A DNA stretch of 59,576 nt from Verrucomicrobiaceae bacterium (GTDB lineage Bacteria; Verrucomicrobiota; Verrucomicrobiia; Verrucomicrobiales; Verrucomicrobiaceae): the NCBI GenBank assembly GCA_027484445.1, contig JAIXSY010000009.1, positions 1 through 59,576 on the forward strand, given 5' to 3'. The position numbers and the translations under genes were made by a program. Of the stretch, positions 35,924-46,700 are shown piece after piece (the stretch's first letter is position 1; each line of letters begins with the position of its first letter). The notes beneath the pieces were generated by a model. That model ran no database searches, was not told the DNA's origin, and saw nothing but the letters and a program-made list of their open reading frames with translations.

Positions 35924-36808
35924 ATGTCGAACTCATCCATGATCCTGTCCGGCCATTGCGGCCATCTCATTGCCGCGCTGACCGAGGGGCCCGAGAGCGG
36001 TATGCCGGTTTTGCTGGCGCACGGCGGCGGGCAGACCAAGCGGGCGTGGAAGCGGGTTACTGCAATGCTGGCGGCGACCGGGTTTCGCACCATCGCGCTC
36101 GACCTGCGCGGGCATGGGGAAAGCGCCTGGGCGGCGGACGGGGCCTATGACATTCTGGATTTCGCGCAGGATCTCGTGGCCATTGCCGGAGCGCTTGATC
36201 AAGCCCCCGCCCTGATCGGCGCCTCGCTAGGGGGCCTTGCAGGAATCATGGCCGAAGGCCGCGTCGCACCCGGCAGCTTTGCCTCGCTCACTCTGGTGGA
36301 CATCACGCCGAAAATGGAGGCTGGCGGGGTTGCGCGTGTGGTCGGCTTCATGGCCGCTCATGCCCGCGAAGGCTTTGCCTCGCCCGACGATGCAGCGCGG
36401 GTGATCGCAGAATACCTGCCCCATCGCCCGAGCCGCAAGGCATCCTCCGGGCTTGCCCATTATCTGCGCCGGCGGGACGACGGGCGCTATTACTGGCACT
36501 GGGACCCGGCCTTTATCGATGGTGTCATGCGGCGCCATGCCGAAGGCGGCGATGACAGCGATTTCGGGCACAGCGAACTGGGCGAAGCAGCCGCGCGGCT
36601 GGCGCTTCCGGTTCATCTCATCCGCGGCGGATCGAGCGATCTCGTCTCGCCCGAAGCGGCAGCGCATTTCCGCGCGCTGGTGCCGAACGCTGCCTACAGC
36701 GATATTGCCGATGCAACGCACATGGTGGTGGGCGATCAAAACGATGCCTTTGGCGATGCGATCCTCGATTTCCTGATGCGCACCCACCGCGGGGACATTG
36801 CAGCATAG
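35924..36808 (+). CDS. Alpha/beta hydrolase
   Basis: A 294-residue protein of the alpha/beta hydrolase fold. HGGGQTKRAW near residue 35 forms the oxyanion region, DLRGHGES near 60 is the usual strand-turn, the nucleophile Ser is in GASLGG, and the His is in DATHMV near the end, with Asp in RGGSSDLVS. The substrate is unknown; esters or peroxides are typical for the family. I chose the ATG at 35924; a TTG at 35906 is possible. It stands alone and converges with the efflux operon. Confidence 0.87.
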   Translation: MSNSSMILSGHCGHLIAALTEGPESGMPVLLAHGGGQTKRAWKRVTAMLAATGFRTIALDLRGHGESAWAADGAYDILDFAQDLVAIAGALDQAPALIGASLGGLAGIMAEGRVAPGSFASLTLVDITPKMEAGGVARVVGFMAAHAREGFASPDDAARVIAEYLPHRPSRKASSGLAHYLRRRDDGRYYWHWDPAFIDGVMRRHAEGGDDSDFGHSELGEAAARLALPVHLIRGGSSDLVSPEAAAHFRALVPNAAYSDIADATHMVVGDQNDAFGDAILDFLMRTHRGDIAA

Positions 36809-36825
36809 GCCCGCCGGGCAGCTCT

Positions 36826-36843
36826 GGGCTGCACAGCCCTTTC
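36826..36843. terminator. Short hairpin between convergent genes
   Basis: GGGCTG-CA-CAGCCC followed by TTTC lies between the hydrolase stop and the stop of the minus-strand efflux gene. It is a short stem with few T residues, so it can only be called a candidate terminator for the hydrolase. Confidence 0.4.
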
Positions 36844-38296
36844 ATCCAGGCGGCGGCAGCTCTTCCCAGCCAAGGCCAAGCGACTTTTGCACCGCAATCC
36901 AGCTGGTGGTCAGCCCTGCTAGCGCCCTGTTGAGGTCAGCCTGAGACTGATCGCGCTGCCTCAGTGAGGCGTTGAGTTCGGTGCGCGAGATTACTCCTGC
37001 GCCATGGCGCTGGATATTGAGATCGGCAGCGGTATCGGCCTGACGCTTGATCTGCGCGAGCGCTGCCACATAGGCGCGGTTCTGGCCGAAACGGGCCAGC
37101 GCTTGCTCGGCATCCTGCAAGGCTCCGAGCACGATCTCGCGGTAGCGCGCCTCGGCCTCGTCGCGGGTGCCTCTGGCTTCGTCGATGGCGGCAGCGGTGC
37201 GCCCGAAGTCGAGCAGGTTCCATTGCAAGCGCGGCACCGCCAGCGCGGCAAGATTGTCGGGGTCGAGAACATCGCCCGGTTCCGAACCGCCAAGACCCAG
37301 AACGCCGAGGAAGGAAATCTTGGGGAAGCGCCGGGCTTCGGCCACTCCGATGCGAGCGGTGGCGGCGGCAAGATTGCGCTCGGCGGCGCGGATATCGGGG
37401 CGGCGCGCGATCAGCGCAGCCGGATCGCCCACCTCGACCCGCTCCGGCGGCAGCGGGATAGGGCCGCCCTGAACGAGCATATCATCGAGCGCGCCGGGAG
37501 CCTCTCCGACCAGCACCGCCAGAGTATCGCGAAACACCGCACTATCGGCGCGCGCCTCGGCAATCCGCGCCTTGAGCAGTTCGAGCTCGGCATTGGCATT
37601 GCCGACCGGGAACAGCGCCAGTGCGCCCTGGGTGTAACGCGCATAGGTCAGCTCCAGCGTCTGCTGCTGCAGATCGCGCTCGCTTTCGAGCAGCGCCAGC
37701 CGGGACTGGGCTTCGCGCAGGGCGACATAGGCGCGGGCGACTTCGGCGGCGAGTTGCACCAGCGCATCCTCGCCCGTTGCCACCGCTGCCGCAGCCTGCG
37801 CATTGGCCGCCTCGCTGCGCCGCACCTGCTCGCCAGCGAAATCAAGCTCCCAGTTGGCGATCGCACCGAGGTTGTAGAAGCTGAGGCGGTCATCTCCGCC
37901 ACCGCCACTGCCACCGCCTGCCGCGCCGGATGATGGGCCTTGCAGATTGAGATCAGGCAGGCGCCCCTGCGCCACGGTTGCGTCGGCCCCCAGCGTGGGG
38001 AAGCGATTGGCCTGCTCCGCTCGCGCCCTCGCGCGCGCCTGCTCGATACGTTCGCGTGCCGCCGCGATGCCCGGATTGCCGCCAAGCGCGCGTGCTTCAA
38101 GCTGATCGAGCACCGGATCGCCCAGCAGCTTCCACCACTGGCTCGCCCGCGGCGCGGCGGTATCGACCTCATCGCCCGCACGCTGGAATTGCCCGGGAAG
38201 TGCGCGTGCCGCTTGCGGCGGCCCGGCATAATCCGGCCCGGCTACGCAGCCGGTCACAAGCACCAGAGGAAGGGTTAGAAGAAGGGGGTTTTTCAT
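36842..38296 (-). CDS. NodT-family outer-membrane efflux lipoprotein of the EmrAB pump
   Basis: A 484-residue TolC-like protein. The signal peptide ends in a lipobox (LVLVTGC), with Cys at residue 16, followed by DYAGPP. Internal duplication of TolC helical repeats is visible, each with a LARRPDIRAAE-type segment in the second half. It forms the trimeric channel through which the EmrAB pump discharges substrate. The start at 38296 begins the lipoprotein signal; the frame open to 38326 is less likely. It is the last gene of a three-gene operon with 7-bp spacing to emrB. Confidence 0.92.
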   Translation of the reverse strand: MKNPLLLTLPLVLVTGCVAGPDYAGPPQAARALPGQFQRAGDEVDTAAPRASQWWKLLGDPVLDQLEARALGGNPGIAAARERIEQARARARAEQANRFPTLGADATVAQGRLPDLNLQGPSSGAAGGGSGGGGDDRLSFYNLGAIANWELDFAGEQVRRSEAANAQAAAAVATGEDALVQLAAEVARAYVALREAQSRLALLESERDLQQQTLELTYARYTQGALALFPVGNANAELELLKARIAEARADSAVFRDTLAVLVGEAPGALDDMLVQGGPIPLPPERVEVGDPAALIARRPDIRAAERNLAAATARIGVAEARRFPKISFLGVLGLGGSEPGDVLDPDNLAALAVPRLQWNLLDFGRTAAAIDEARGTRDEAEARYREIVLGALQDAEQALARFGQNRAYVAALAQIKRQADTAADLNIQRHGAGVISRTELNASLRQRDQSQADLNRALAGLTTSWIAVQKSLGLGWEELPPPG

Positions 38297-38303
38297 GGCG
38301 GTC

Positions 38304-39863
38304 TCAGTGCATGGAAAGCGATGCATTCTTGGGCAAGGGCCTCAGGAACAGAACCAGCGGCACTGTCGCCAGCGTGATCACGCCCATGGCGAAAAACACA
38401 TCATTATAGGTCATCACCAAAGCGTCGCGCTGGAGCATTCCGGCAAAACTTTCGAGCGCAGCTTGGGCATTGCCCATCATGGCGCCCATGCCATCGAGGT
38501 AGTCTTGAACCTGTGGGTTGTTCGCGCTGACCGCTTCTTCCATGCGGCGACTATGGTGCCACATGCGCTGATCCTGAAAGGATGCAAGCCCTGCCAGCGC
38601 GAAGGAGCCGCCGAGATTGCGTGCGGCGTTGAAGATGCCCGAGGCATCACCGGCGTCTTCCTTGGCGACAGACGCAACCGTTGCCTGATTGAGGAACATC
38701 ATGGTGAGGATCATGCCGATGCCGCGCAGGAACTGGCTTTCGGTAAAGACCCCGCCGCCAGACTCGGCCGTCAGGCTGACGCTGACAAAGCAGCTTGCCG
38801 CCATGATCAGCATTCCAGCCCCCACCGCGATGCGGATGTCGATTTTGCTGATCATTAGAGGCAGCACAGGCATCATCAAGAACGCTGGGACGCCCATCCA
38901 GAAAATGACCTGCCCAGTCTGCAAAGCATTGTAATCGGAAATGATCGCCAGGAACTGCGGGATGACATAGGTCGATCCATACATCACCATCCCCAGCGCA
39001 AGAGCCATCACGATGACGCTCGCAAACTGGCGGCCCAGCATCAGCCGCAGCTTGAGCACCGGCTTGCTCGCGTAAAGCTGGCCATATGCAAGCAGCAGGA
39101 ACCCGATGATCGTGACAATCGTGAGCTGGATGATGAGTGGGGATTCAAACCATTCTTCGCGGTGGCCTTCTTCAAGCACGACGGTGAGGCCGCCGAGCCC
39201 CAGAATCATGCCCACAATCCCAGCCCAGTCCGCCTCTCGCAGATATTCCCAGTTGGGCTGTTCATGCGGCAGGCCGATGAACAGCAGGCCGAGCAGAAGC
39301 GCACACACCGGCACATTGACGAAAAAGGCGTAGTGCCAGCTCAGGTTCTCGGTCAGCCAGCCGCCCACCAGCGGGCCCATCACCGGCCCGAGAATAACTG
39401 TCATCCCGAACAGCGCCATGCCGATCGGCTGCTGCGATGGCGGCAGGCGCTTGGCCACAATGGTCATGGCGGTTGGAATTAGCGCGCCGCCCATGAAACC
39501 CTGCCCGGCGCGGCCGATGATCATCGTCGTCAGATCAGTGGCGATCCCGCACAGCACCGAAAAGGCGGTGAAGGCCGTGACCGCGACGATCAGCAGGGTG
39601 CGCAGCCCAAGCAAGCGTTCCAACCAGGCGCTCAGCGGAATGATGATGATTTCGGCGACTAGAAAGGAGGTGGCAATCCACGTCCCTTCCGTGCCGCTCG
39701 CGCCAATTTCACCCTGAATGGTCGGCAGCGCGGAATTGACGATCGAAATATCCAGCGTCGCCAGCAAGGCGCCAAGCGATCCCGCCGCCACCGCCAGCCA
39801 GGCGGTCAGATCGGCGCGCTCGACCTGTGGTGCAGCCGGCTCGCCCAGAAGTGCCGCATCCAT
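38304..39863 (-). CDS. emrB: MFS multidrug transporter, EmrB-type (DHA2 family)
   Basis: A 519-residue protein with about 14 transmembrane helices, the DHA2 pattern. TWIATSFLVAEIIIIPLSAWL near residue 60 and GRAGQGFMGGALIPTAM near 113 are the family motifs. It is a proton-driven exporter that couples through EmrA to the outer-membrane channel. Typical substrates are hydrophobic toxins, but none can be named here. It lies between emrA and the NodT gene, 6 and 7 bp from them. Confidence 0.94.
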   Translation of the reverse strand: MDAALLGEPAAPQVERADLTAWLAVAAGSLGALLATLDISIVNSALPTIQGEIGASGTEGTWIATSFLVAEIIIIPLSAWLERLLGLRTLLIVAVTAFTAFSVLCGIATDLTTMIIGRAGQGFMGGALIPTAMTIVAKRLPPSQQPIGMALFGMTVILGPVMGPLVGGWLTENLSWHYAFFVNVPVCALLLGLLFIGLPHEQPNWEYLREADWAGIVGMILGLGGLTVVLEEGHREEWFESPLIIQLTIVTIIGFLLLAYGQLYASKPVLKLRLMLGRQFASVIVMALALGMVMYGSTYVIPQFLAIISDYNALQTGQVIFWMGVPAFLMMPVLPLMISKIDIRIAVGAGMLIMAASCFVSVSLTAESGGGVFTESQFLRGIGMILTMMFLNQATVASVAKEDAGDASGIFNAARNLGGSFALAGLASFQDQRMWHHSRRMEEAVSANNPQVQDYLDGMGAMMGNAQAALESFAGMLQRDALVMTYNDVFFAMGVITLATVPLVLFLRPLPKNASLSMH

Positions 39864-39869
39864 CGACCG

Positions 39870-41054
39870 TTACCTCTCGGCAGGCGCGCGAACCGCCGCA
39901 AGTTCATCCTTTGCGGAGCGGGTATCGACTGTTGCCACCACCGACATCCCCGCAACCAGCAGACGCTTGACTTCCGGGCCTGCCTCGATCGCGATCCGCA
40001 CCGGCACGCGCTGCACGATCTTGGTGAAGTTGCCGGTCGCATTCTGCGGCGGCAGGATCGAGAATTCCGCGCCCGTGCCCGGAGCGATACTGTCCACGCG
40101 GCCTGCGATTTTCACGTCAGGCAGGGCATCAACCTTGAGCGTCACCGGCTGCCCGGGCCGCATCAGTGCGAGCTGGGTTTCTTTGAAATTGGCGGTCACG
40201 TAAAGCTGATCGGTCGGCACGATGCTCATCAACCGCTGGCCGGGCTGGACGAACTGGCCGGGCCTGACAGTCAAATCGCCAATCCGCCCGGCGATGCTGG
40301 CGTTGATAGTGGTCGAATCAAGATTGAGGCGCGCGGCCTCCAACTGCGCGCGCGCGGCGTTCGCCTGCGCGGTGGACTGGCCGATCTGCTGACCGAGCGA
40401 GCCCAGCCGCCGTTCACTGGCAAGGACAGCGGCCCGCGCTGCGGCAACCTGCGCCTCAGCCTCGCGCGCCTGGGTCTGCAACTGTTCCAGCTTCTCGCGC
40501 GGTTCAGCCCCGCTTTCAGCGAGCGGGCGATAGCGCGCAACCTGCTGTCTTGCCAGCTCGGCCTGCGCGCTCACAGCGGCGAGCTGTGCTCGCGCCTGCG
40601 CGATCGCAGCATCTTGTTCGCGCTGCTGAGCGCGCACCGTGTCACCGCCAGCGAGCAGGGCTGCAATCTCAGCTTCGATCTGCGAGGTCTGTGCCTGATA
40701 ATCGCGAGCATCCAACTCAACCAGCGGCGCACCGATAGCCACCGCCTGATTTTCGCTGACCAGCACCTTTTCGACGTAGCCTGCGATCTTTGGCGCAACG
40801 ATCACGCTGTCAGCCGCGACATAAGCATTGTCGGTCGATTGCTGGAATTTGCCGAAGGTTTCGTGGTTGTAATACCAATAGCCGCCTCCCACCAGGATAG
40901 CGATGGCGGCCACAATGAGGCCGCGGCGCAGGCGCGGATTGGCAAGGCGGTTGGATTGCGCGGGTGCAGCTGGACGAGCGGGCGCCGCAGGCGAGGATGC
41001 CTCAACATCTGTCTTAGACCCTGCAAAACTTACATTATCGGCATGGCCGGCCAT
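39870..41054 (-). CDS. emrA: EmrA-type membrane fusion protein (HlyD family)
   Basis: A 394-residue adaptor. One N-terminal transmembrane helix at about 46-64 (LIVAAIAILVGGGYWYY) anchors it in the inner membrane. The STDNAYVAADSVIVAPKIAGYVEKV strand starts the lipoyl domain, and a long coiled coil at about 115-230 (Ala/Gln/Arg-rich) and a beta barrel follow. It bridges EmrB to the NodT-type channel. It is the first gene of the operon. A broken second copy of its N-terminus lies 230 bp upstream. Confidence 0.93.
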   Translation of the reverse strand: MAGHADNVSFAGSKTDVEASSPAAPARPAAPAQSNRLANPRLRRGLIVAAIAILVGGGYWYYNHETFGKFQQSTDNAYVAADSVIVAPKIAGYVEKVLVSENQAVAIGAPLVELDARDYQAQTSQIEAEIAALLAGGDTVRAQQREQDAAIAQARAQLAAVSAQAELARQQVARYRPLAESGAEPREKLEQLQTQAREAEAQVAAARAAVLASERRLGSLGQQIGQSTAQANAARAQLEAARLNLDSTTINASIAGRIGDLTVRPGQFVQPGQRLMSIVPTDQLYVTANFKETQLALMRPGQPVTLKVDALPDVKIAGRVDSIAPGTGAEFSILPPQNATGNFTKIVQRVPVRIAIEAGPEVKRLLVAGMSVVATVDTRSAKDELAAVRAPAER

Positions 41055-41281
41055 TATTTCGAGCGCTCCTGCGGTAACAGCCCCCCTTTGTTGCCGCCGT
41101 ATAATACGAGAGGAAAATAGGAAAGTCCTTTATCAAAAATTTGTCGAAGGTGCTTCCCCCATCTTTGGACTGAGCAGACAATCAGCGTCACGCTCGATGG
41201 CATCTCCACCGATGATGATGGTTCGTTGTTCCTGATGGACGAGATTAGCTGCGGGGCGCGGAAGGCCTGCGACGATCACGC
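41055..41281. other. Spacer upstream of emrA
   Basis: No gene. It must contain the promoter of the emrAB operon on the minus strand. I could not pick a reliable -35/-10 pair or operator. Confidence 0.4.
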
Positions 41282-41515
41282 TCAGCCGCTGGGGCTCTGC
41301 GTCACCAAAACCCGTTCGACGTATCCTGCGACCTTAGGAGATACAATGACGCTTTCTGCCTGGATATAGGCGTTGTCGGTGGAATGCGGGTGTTGGCCAA
41401 AAGTCCGGTGGCGGCAGAACCAATAGGCTCCGCCAATCAAGATGAGGAAAGCAGCGATGATCACGGCCCTCCGCTGTCGCGGATTCGAGCCCCTTCTGGC
41501 TCTCATGCGAGGCAC
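41282..41515 (-). pseudogene. Truncated emrA-like fragment
   Basis: A 77-residue frame that matches the N-terminus of the neighbouring EmrA by eye: a transmembrane helix (AVIIAAFLILIGGAYWFC), then STDNAYIQAESVIVSPKVAG and YVERVLV, after which homology ends and a stop follows within a few residues. EmrA continues from this point for more than 300 residues. The fragment is too diverged to be a recent copy, so a separate pump operon may have been lost here and only the end of its adaptor gene remains. Confidence 0.82.
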
Positions 41516-41644
41516 CCGGCGGTCGTGCGCTTGAATTCGTTATTTGATCAGTCAGTGCTGTTGCAAATTCCGTGCTACGCGAACCGTTGAATTACTGTAT
41601 AACCATCAACCCAAGATGCAAAAGCCCTCTAGTAAACTGCGGCG

Positions 41645-42145
41645 ATGTGGAAGCCCAAAATGACCGATCAAACAGCCACGGCCCCATTGGAACGTATCTT
41701 CAACGACAACGATCATATGCTATTCGTGATGGATGAAATCAGCCGTGCGGCCCGAAAAGCTTTTGATGAGCGCGTGGAGGGGATGGGGCTCAATCGAACC
41801 CAGTGGCGTGTGCTGGCTCAGCTCATCCGAGAGCCAACATTGAACCAATCCGAGATTGCCAAAAAGCTCGATCTTGAACCTGCAACAATTGGATTGGCCG
41901 TTAATGCATTGTCAGACCAAGGGTTCGTAGAAAAGCAGCGGGATCCGAATGACGGCCGGGCTTGGTCCTTGGCATTAACTTCAAGGGTTGCGAAAATCCT
42001 TCCGGACCTCAGGCGTGCTGCTGACAGTGTGCACGCAGCATTGTGGTTCGGCATTACCGCCGATCAAAAAGCCGCGCTCAAAGTAGTTCTTGAGCATCTC
42101 AGCGCCAATGCGCGCTCCCAAGCGATTGAATTCGAGCATCGCTGA
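41645..42145 (+). CDS. MarR-family transcriptional regulator
   Basis: A 166-residue winged-helix protein. LNRTQWRVLAQLIREPTLNQ followed by SEIAKKLDLEPATIGLAVNA is the MarR DNA-binding region, and QGFVEKQRDPNDGRAWSLAL is the wing. It probably represses a pump gene and responds to a phenolic or similar ligand. It diverges from the emrAB operon and converges with the RND operon. ATGs at 41645 and 41660 are both possible. A weak GTTGA/TCAAC inverted repeat (41586-41610) lies in front of it. Confidence 0.88.
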   Translation: MWKPKMTDQTATAPLERIFNDNDHMLFVMDEISRAARKAFDERVEGMGLNRTQWRVLAQLIREPTLNQSEIAKKLDLEPATIGLAVNALSDQGFVEKQRDPNDGRAWSLALTSRVAKILPDLRRAADSVHAALWFGITADQKAALKVVLEHLSANARSQAIEFEHR

Positions 42146-42172
42146 GGATTGGGCAAGCGATGTATGCCTCCC

Positions 42173-42199
42173 AAAAAAAGGGCGGCACGCAGGCCGCCC
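42173..42199 (-). terminator. Rho-independent terminator of the RND efflux operon
   Basis: On the minus strand GGGCGGC-CTGCGT-GCCGCCC forms a perfect 7-bp stem with a 6-nt loop, followed by a run of seven T residues. It lies 140 bp downstream of the stop at 42337 and directly after the end of the convergent MarR gene. Confidence 0.85.
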
Positions 42200-42336
42200 A
42201 AAGGTGTGGAGAGAGGAAAGGAAACCGACACACTCGGTGCTTCCTTCCTCCTCTTCTGATGGTAGCACATCGCCGCAGATAGTAAATGCCTTTAGCTCTC
42301 TCACTCAGAATTGTCGGCCGCGAACGGCGTCGCAAG

Positions 42337-43773
42337 TCAGCTAGCAGCTCCATTTCCGACCGCTCCTCCACCAAGCGCGACGAAAAGCGTGGCACGATTT
42401 TGAAGCCACGCCCGACGCGTGGCGAGGAGTTGCTGCTCAGCGCTGAAGAGATTGCGCTCCGCATCGAGCACTTCGAGATAATCAGCGACTCCTTCCCGAT
42501 ACCGCGCTCGGGCAACCTTAGCGATCTCAGTTTGCGCGACAATGGCCCGCTCTAATGTGTCGATCTGCTCGGCCAAATATCTTCGACCGGCCAAGGCATC
42601 GGATACTTCGCGGAAGGCCTGCTGCACGGTACGATCGTAAACAGCGACTTGCTCAACTTCCAAGGCCCTGGCCAGATCAAGATTTGCCTCTCGCGCACCG
42701 AAATCGAATATGGGTAGCGAGATGCTTGGGCCAAAACTCCACCCTAAACCATCTTCGTTGAACAGGTTGCCAAGACTCGTGGATGTCAGGCCGGCAGATC
42801 CAGTGAGCGAGATCGAAGGAAAGAATGCAGCACGCGCCGCACCGATATCCGCGCGTGCGGCTCGTAGTTGCTCTTCCGCAGCGATAATGTCGGGGCGGGC
42901 CAACAAAAGCTCGGAAGGCAGCCCTGCGGCAAGCCGACGCCCGTCGGCCTGTTGTGCCAGCGTGAGACCACCCGGGAGCTTCTCTGGCATCGTCCCGCCG
43001 ACGAGCACAGCGAGTTGATTGCGAAGTTGCGCCAGCGATAGTTTCTCGCTCGCAAGCTGTTGTTCCGCTTGCGTGAGCAGCGTCTCAGCTTGGCGATATG
43101 GCAGAGCAGATGTCACGCCCGCCTGAAGCCTAAGCTTCGCAATCCTCAGCCCTTCGCGACGTGATCGAGCGGTGGCCTCGGCTAGGACGATTTGTTCCTC
43201 GGTTTCTACGATCTCGAAGTAAGTAGTCGCCGTATCCGCCACAAGAGAGAGGTAGAATGCACGTTGGTTCGCCACTTCGGCCAGATATCGGGCACGGGCT
43301 GCTTCGCTCTGATTGCGCACACGCCCCCAAAAATCGAGCTCAAACGCGCTAATGCCCACCCCGATATCAAATCGGTTGAAAGTGAAAGAAGTTGGCGCGT
43401 TTCCGTCTCCGGCACCGAACACCGGATTTCCGGCGGTTGCCTGACGCGTCCGGTTGCCGCTGCCGGTCGCAACAAGGTCTGGCAGCCGGCGGCTTTCGTC
43501 GATCCTGAATTGCGCCCGCGCCTGCTCTATCCGTGCGGTCGCGGCCAGCAGATCACGATTGTTTGCGAGGGCATTCGCGATCAAGGCTTGCAGCTTTGGA
43601 TCGCCATACCAGTCACGATACGACAGCTGCGATGCTACCACTGCCCCATCGGGTCGGTATTCAGGATTGTAGGCTGACCCAGTCGCTAGCTCAGGCCGTA
43701 CATGTTCCGGCGCCAAATTCACGCAACCGACAAGTGCAAAGGATGCGATTGCCAGAATTGCGGTTCTCTTCAT
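42337..43773 (-). CDS. NodT-family outer-membrane efflux lipoprotein of the RND pump
   Basis: A 478-residue TolC-like lipoprotein. The lipobox is FALVGC, with Cys at 17, followed by VNLAPEHVRPEL. The helical repeats of the family are visible (LALLARRPD-like SELLLARPDIIAAEEQLRAA). Its start overlaps the acrB-like stop by one base (TAATG). It forms the outer-membrane duct of the tripartite RND pump. It is clearly different from the NodT protein of the EmrAB operon at 36842. Confidence 0.93.
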   Translation of the reverse strand: MKRTAILAIASFALVGCVNLAPEHVRPELATGSAYNPEYRPDGAVVASQLSYRDWYGDPKLQALIANALANNRDLLAATARIEQARAQFRIDESRRLPDLVATGSGNRTRQATAGNPVFGAGDGNAPTSFTFNRFDIGVGISAFELDFWGRVRNQSEAARARYLAEVANQRAFYLSLVADTATTYFEIVETEEQIVLAEATARSRREGLRIAKLRLQAGVTSALPYRQAETLLTQAEQQLASEKLSLAQLRNQLAVLVGGTMPEKLPGGLTLAQQADGRRLAAGLPSELLLARPDIIAAEEQLRAARADIGAARAAFFPSISLTGSAGLTSTSLGNLFNEDGLGWSFGPSISLPIFDFGAREANLDLARALEVEQVAVYDRTVQQAFREVSDALAGRRYLAEQIDTLERAIVAQTEIAKVARARYREGVADYLEVLDAERNLFSAEQQLLATRRAWLQNRATLFVALGGGAVGNGAAS

Positions 43774-46700
43774 TAGTCCGACTCCTGCGGGTTCGGTGAA
43801 CCAGATGTAACCACGTCGTTGACGGCGATCTTTTCACCTTTGGCTCCGGCTATGCTGCGGACCACTAGATAGAGGGCCGGGATTAGAAATATGCCGAGCA
43901 CAGTGGCTGCAATCATACCCCCAAGCACGCCTGTACCGACGGCGACCCGGCTGGCTGCCCCCGCTCCGCTCGCGAGCACCAGTGGGATCATACCCATCGC
44001 GAAGGCGAGCGATGTCATGATGATTGGTCGAAGCCGCAGTCGCGCGGCAGCTTTGACTGCCTCAAGGGGGGAGCACCCCGCCCTCTCCTCCTCAATGGCA
44101 AATTCCACGATCAGGATAGCGTTTTTGGCGGCAAGGCCGATAATGGTGATCAAGCCGACGTTGAAATAGACATCTGCCGAAAGCCCACGCAGCATCGAAA
44201 GCAACACGGCGCCGAGGATGCCCATCGGCACGATCAGCAGAACTGATAATGGGATCGACCAGCTTTCATAGAGTGCTGCCAGAACCAGGAACACCACAAC
44301 AACTGACAATCCAAGAAGCAGACCGATCTGCCCGCCCGCCTGTTTTTCCTCGTAGGAGATACCGGTCCATTCGTATCCAATGCCTTGTGGCAGCTCGCCC
44401 GCGAGCCGTTCCATCTCTTCCAGCGCAGTTCCTGAGGACTCTCCAGGCGCGGCGGTGCCCGACAAAGTCATCGCCGGGTAGCCGTTATAGCGAGCAAGAC
44501 TTGCGGGCGCGGCGGACCATTGAGCAGTAGCGAACGCTCCGAAAGGCACAAGCTTGCCAGCAGCGTTCGGGATGCGAAGCGCGAGAACGTCCTCGGGAGT
44601 CATGCGGAACGGAGCGTCTGCTTGAACCAAGACCTGCAGTATCCTCCCGTCACGCGTGAAGTCGTTGGCATAAGCCGAACCGAAGGTGATCGAGAGGGCG
44701 GTGTTTACCTCTGTCATGGAAAGCCCGAGTGCCCGCGCTTGCACCCTGTCAATATCCACCTTGACCTCGGGACTGGGTCCCTGATCCTCCGGCCGGAGGC
44801 CTGACAACACAGAGCTTTGTGAGGCCGCCGCCAGCAACTGGTCTCGCGCGGCTTGCAAGGCCTCTCTGCCGAGACCCGCACGGTCCTGCAGCTTCAAAGT
44901 GAAGCCGCTTGCTTGCCCAAGTGAGCGGATCGCAGGTGGCTGAATGACGAAAGCGGTGGCCTTATCGTTGCGTAGGAACAGTCCCATTGCCCGCTCCAGA
45001 AGTGAGCCTGCACTGCTTTCGTTCGAGCTGCGCTCTTCCCAAGGTTTGAGAGAGGCGAACATCAGAGTGTTATTTTGTCCCTGTCCAAAGAAGCTGAAGC
45101 CGCGAACCACAACGAGAGAGCTGACCTCTTCCTGTTCCAGCCAAAAATCGGTGATCGGCTTGAGTGCCTCGTCCATTCGTTCCAGCGTTGCGCCCGGAGG
45201 AGCTTGAACAGCAGTAATGAGGAAGCCCTGATCTTCAGTGGGCAGAAAGGCTGTTGGCAGGCGGACAAAGAGGAGAAGGGTAAGGGCGACCAGTGCTGTA
45301 AAAACCGCCATCGCACGCTTAGGACGTGACAGGACGCGGGTATTGGCACTTTCGTACCTTGCCTCCATTCGATGGAACCAGCGGTTGAAAGCTCCAAAAA
45401 ATCTCCTCCCGAGATTGTTCGCGCGAAAAGACCAACTTTTCCAACCGCTTGCTGATGTGGCAAAGGCGGCGTTTTTCCCTTCGCTCTCAAGTGGTCGTGC
45501 TTCCGCAATCGGTTTGAGGAAGGTAGCGCACAAGGCTGGCGTTAACGACAGGGCGAGAAAGGCTGAGAAGAAGATTGCTATAGCCAGCGTGACAGAGAAC
45601 TGCCGATAGATCCCACCTGTCGATCCGGGGAAGAATGCCATCGGTATAAATACTGCGATTAAGACCAGTGTGATACCAATGATCGCAGTTGTGATCTGAT
45701 CCATCGCCTTGCGCGTGGCTTCGAACGGAGACAGCCCCTCCTCGCGCATGATCCGCTCTACATTCTCGATCACGACGATGGCATCATCAACAAGGATCCC
45801 AATGGCAAGCACCATCCCGAATAGTGAGAGCACATTTATCGAAAATCCGAACAGCCAAAGGCCAAGGCACGCTCCTGCGAGCGCAATCGGCACAACCAGT
45901 GCTGGGATCAAGGTTGCCCGGACGCTCTGAAGAAAGAGGTACATAACAAGAAAAACCAGCACCATCGCTTCGATGAGCGTCTTGACGACCTCGTTCACGG
46001 AGGCCTGCACGAAGGGTGTCGTATCGTAGGGGATCGACCAGCTCACCTCGCTCGGCAAACCTGCCTCAAGCTCAGCCATCCGTGCTTTGACACCTTCGGC
46101 CACAGCCAGAGCGTTCGCGCCCGTCCCAAGCTGAACAGCCATACCCGCCATAGGTTGACCATTGAGCGTGGTTGACGTCGCATAGCTTTGAGCGCCGATC
46201 TCGATCCGCGCCACCTCGCCCAGGCGTACCACAGCGGCTCCGGAGTTGGCGCGCAGAATGATGTTCTCGAACTCCTCAACGGTGCTGAAGCGCCCTTCGC
46301 TCGCGATAGTCGCGGTGATCTGCTGGCCCTTCTCCAAAGGCAGTGCACCGATCGAACCGCCCGCTATTTGGGCGTTCTGCTCTCGAACAGCAGCGAGTAC
46401 CGCACCAGGGGAAAGGTTATATGATGCGAGAGCTTCAGGATCGAGCCAGATGCGCATTGCGTAGGCAGAGCCGAACAAGGTAACATCACCCACCCCCTGC
46501 ACCCTGCGAAGTTCGTCAATGATCTGGCTCGACGCGATGTTTCCGAGATCGGTACTGTTCAGCCCCTTGTCCCGCGATGTGAGCGCGACAATAAGCAGGA
46601 AACCCGCATTTGCTTGCCTAACTGTAATGCCCTGCCGCCGCACTTCCTCGGGCAAGCGAGCTTCGACCGTGCTGAGCCGATTCTGTACCTCGGTCTGAGC

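Noticed and set aside
37004..37933. 309-aa plus-strand frame opposite the NodT gene
   Set aside because: Shadow of the efflux lipoprotein gene; no start site and low-complexity sequence.
41586..41610. GTTGA/TCAAC inverted repeat as MarR operator
   Set aside because: Only 5-bp arms 15 bp apart; such repeats are expected by chance, so it is not listed as a site.
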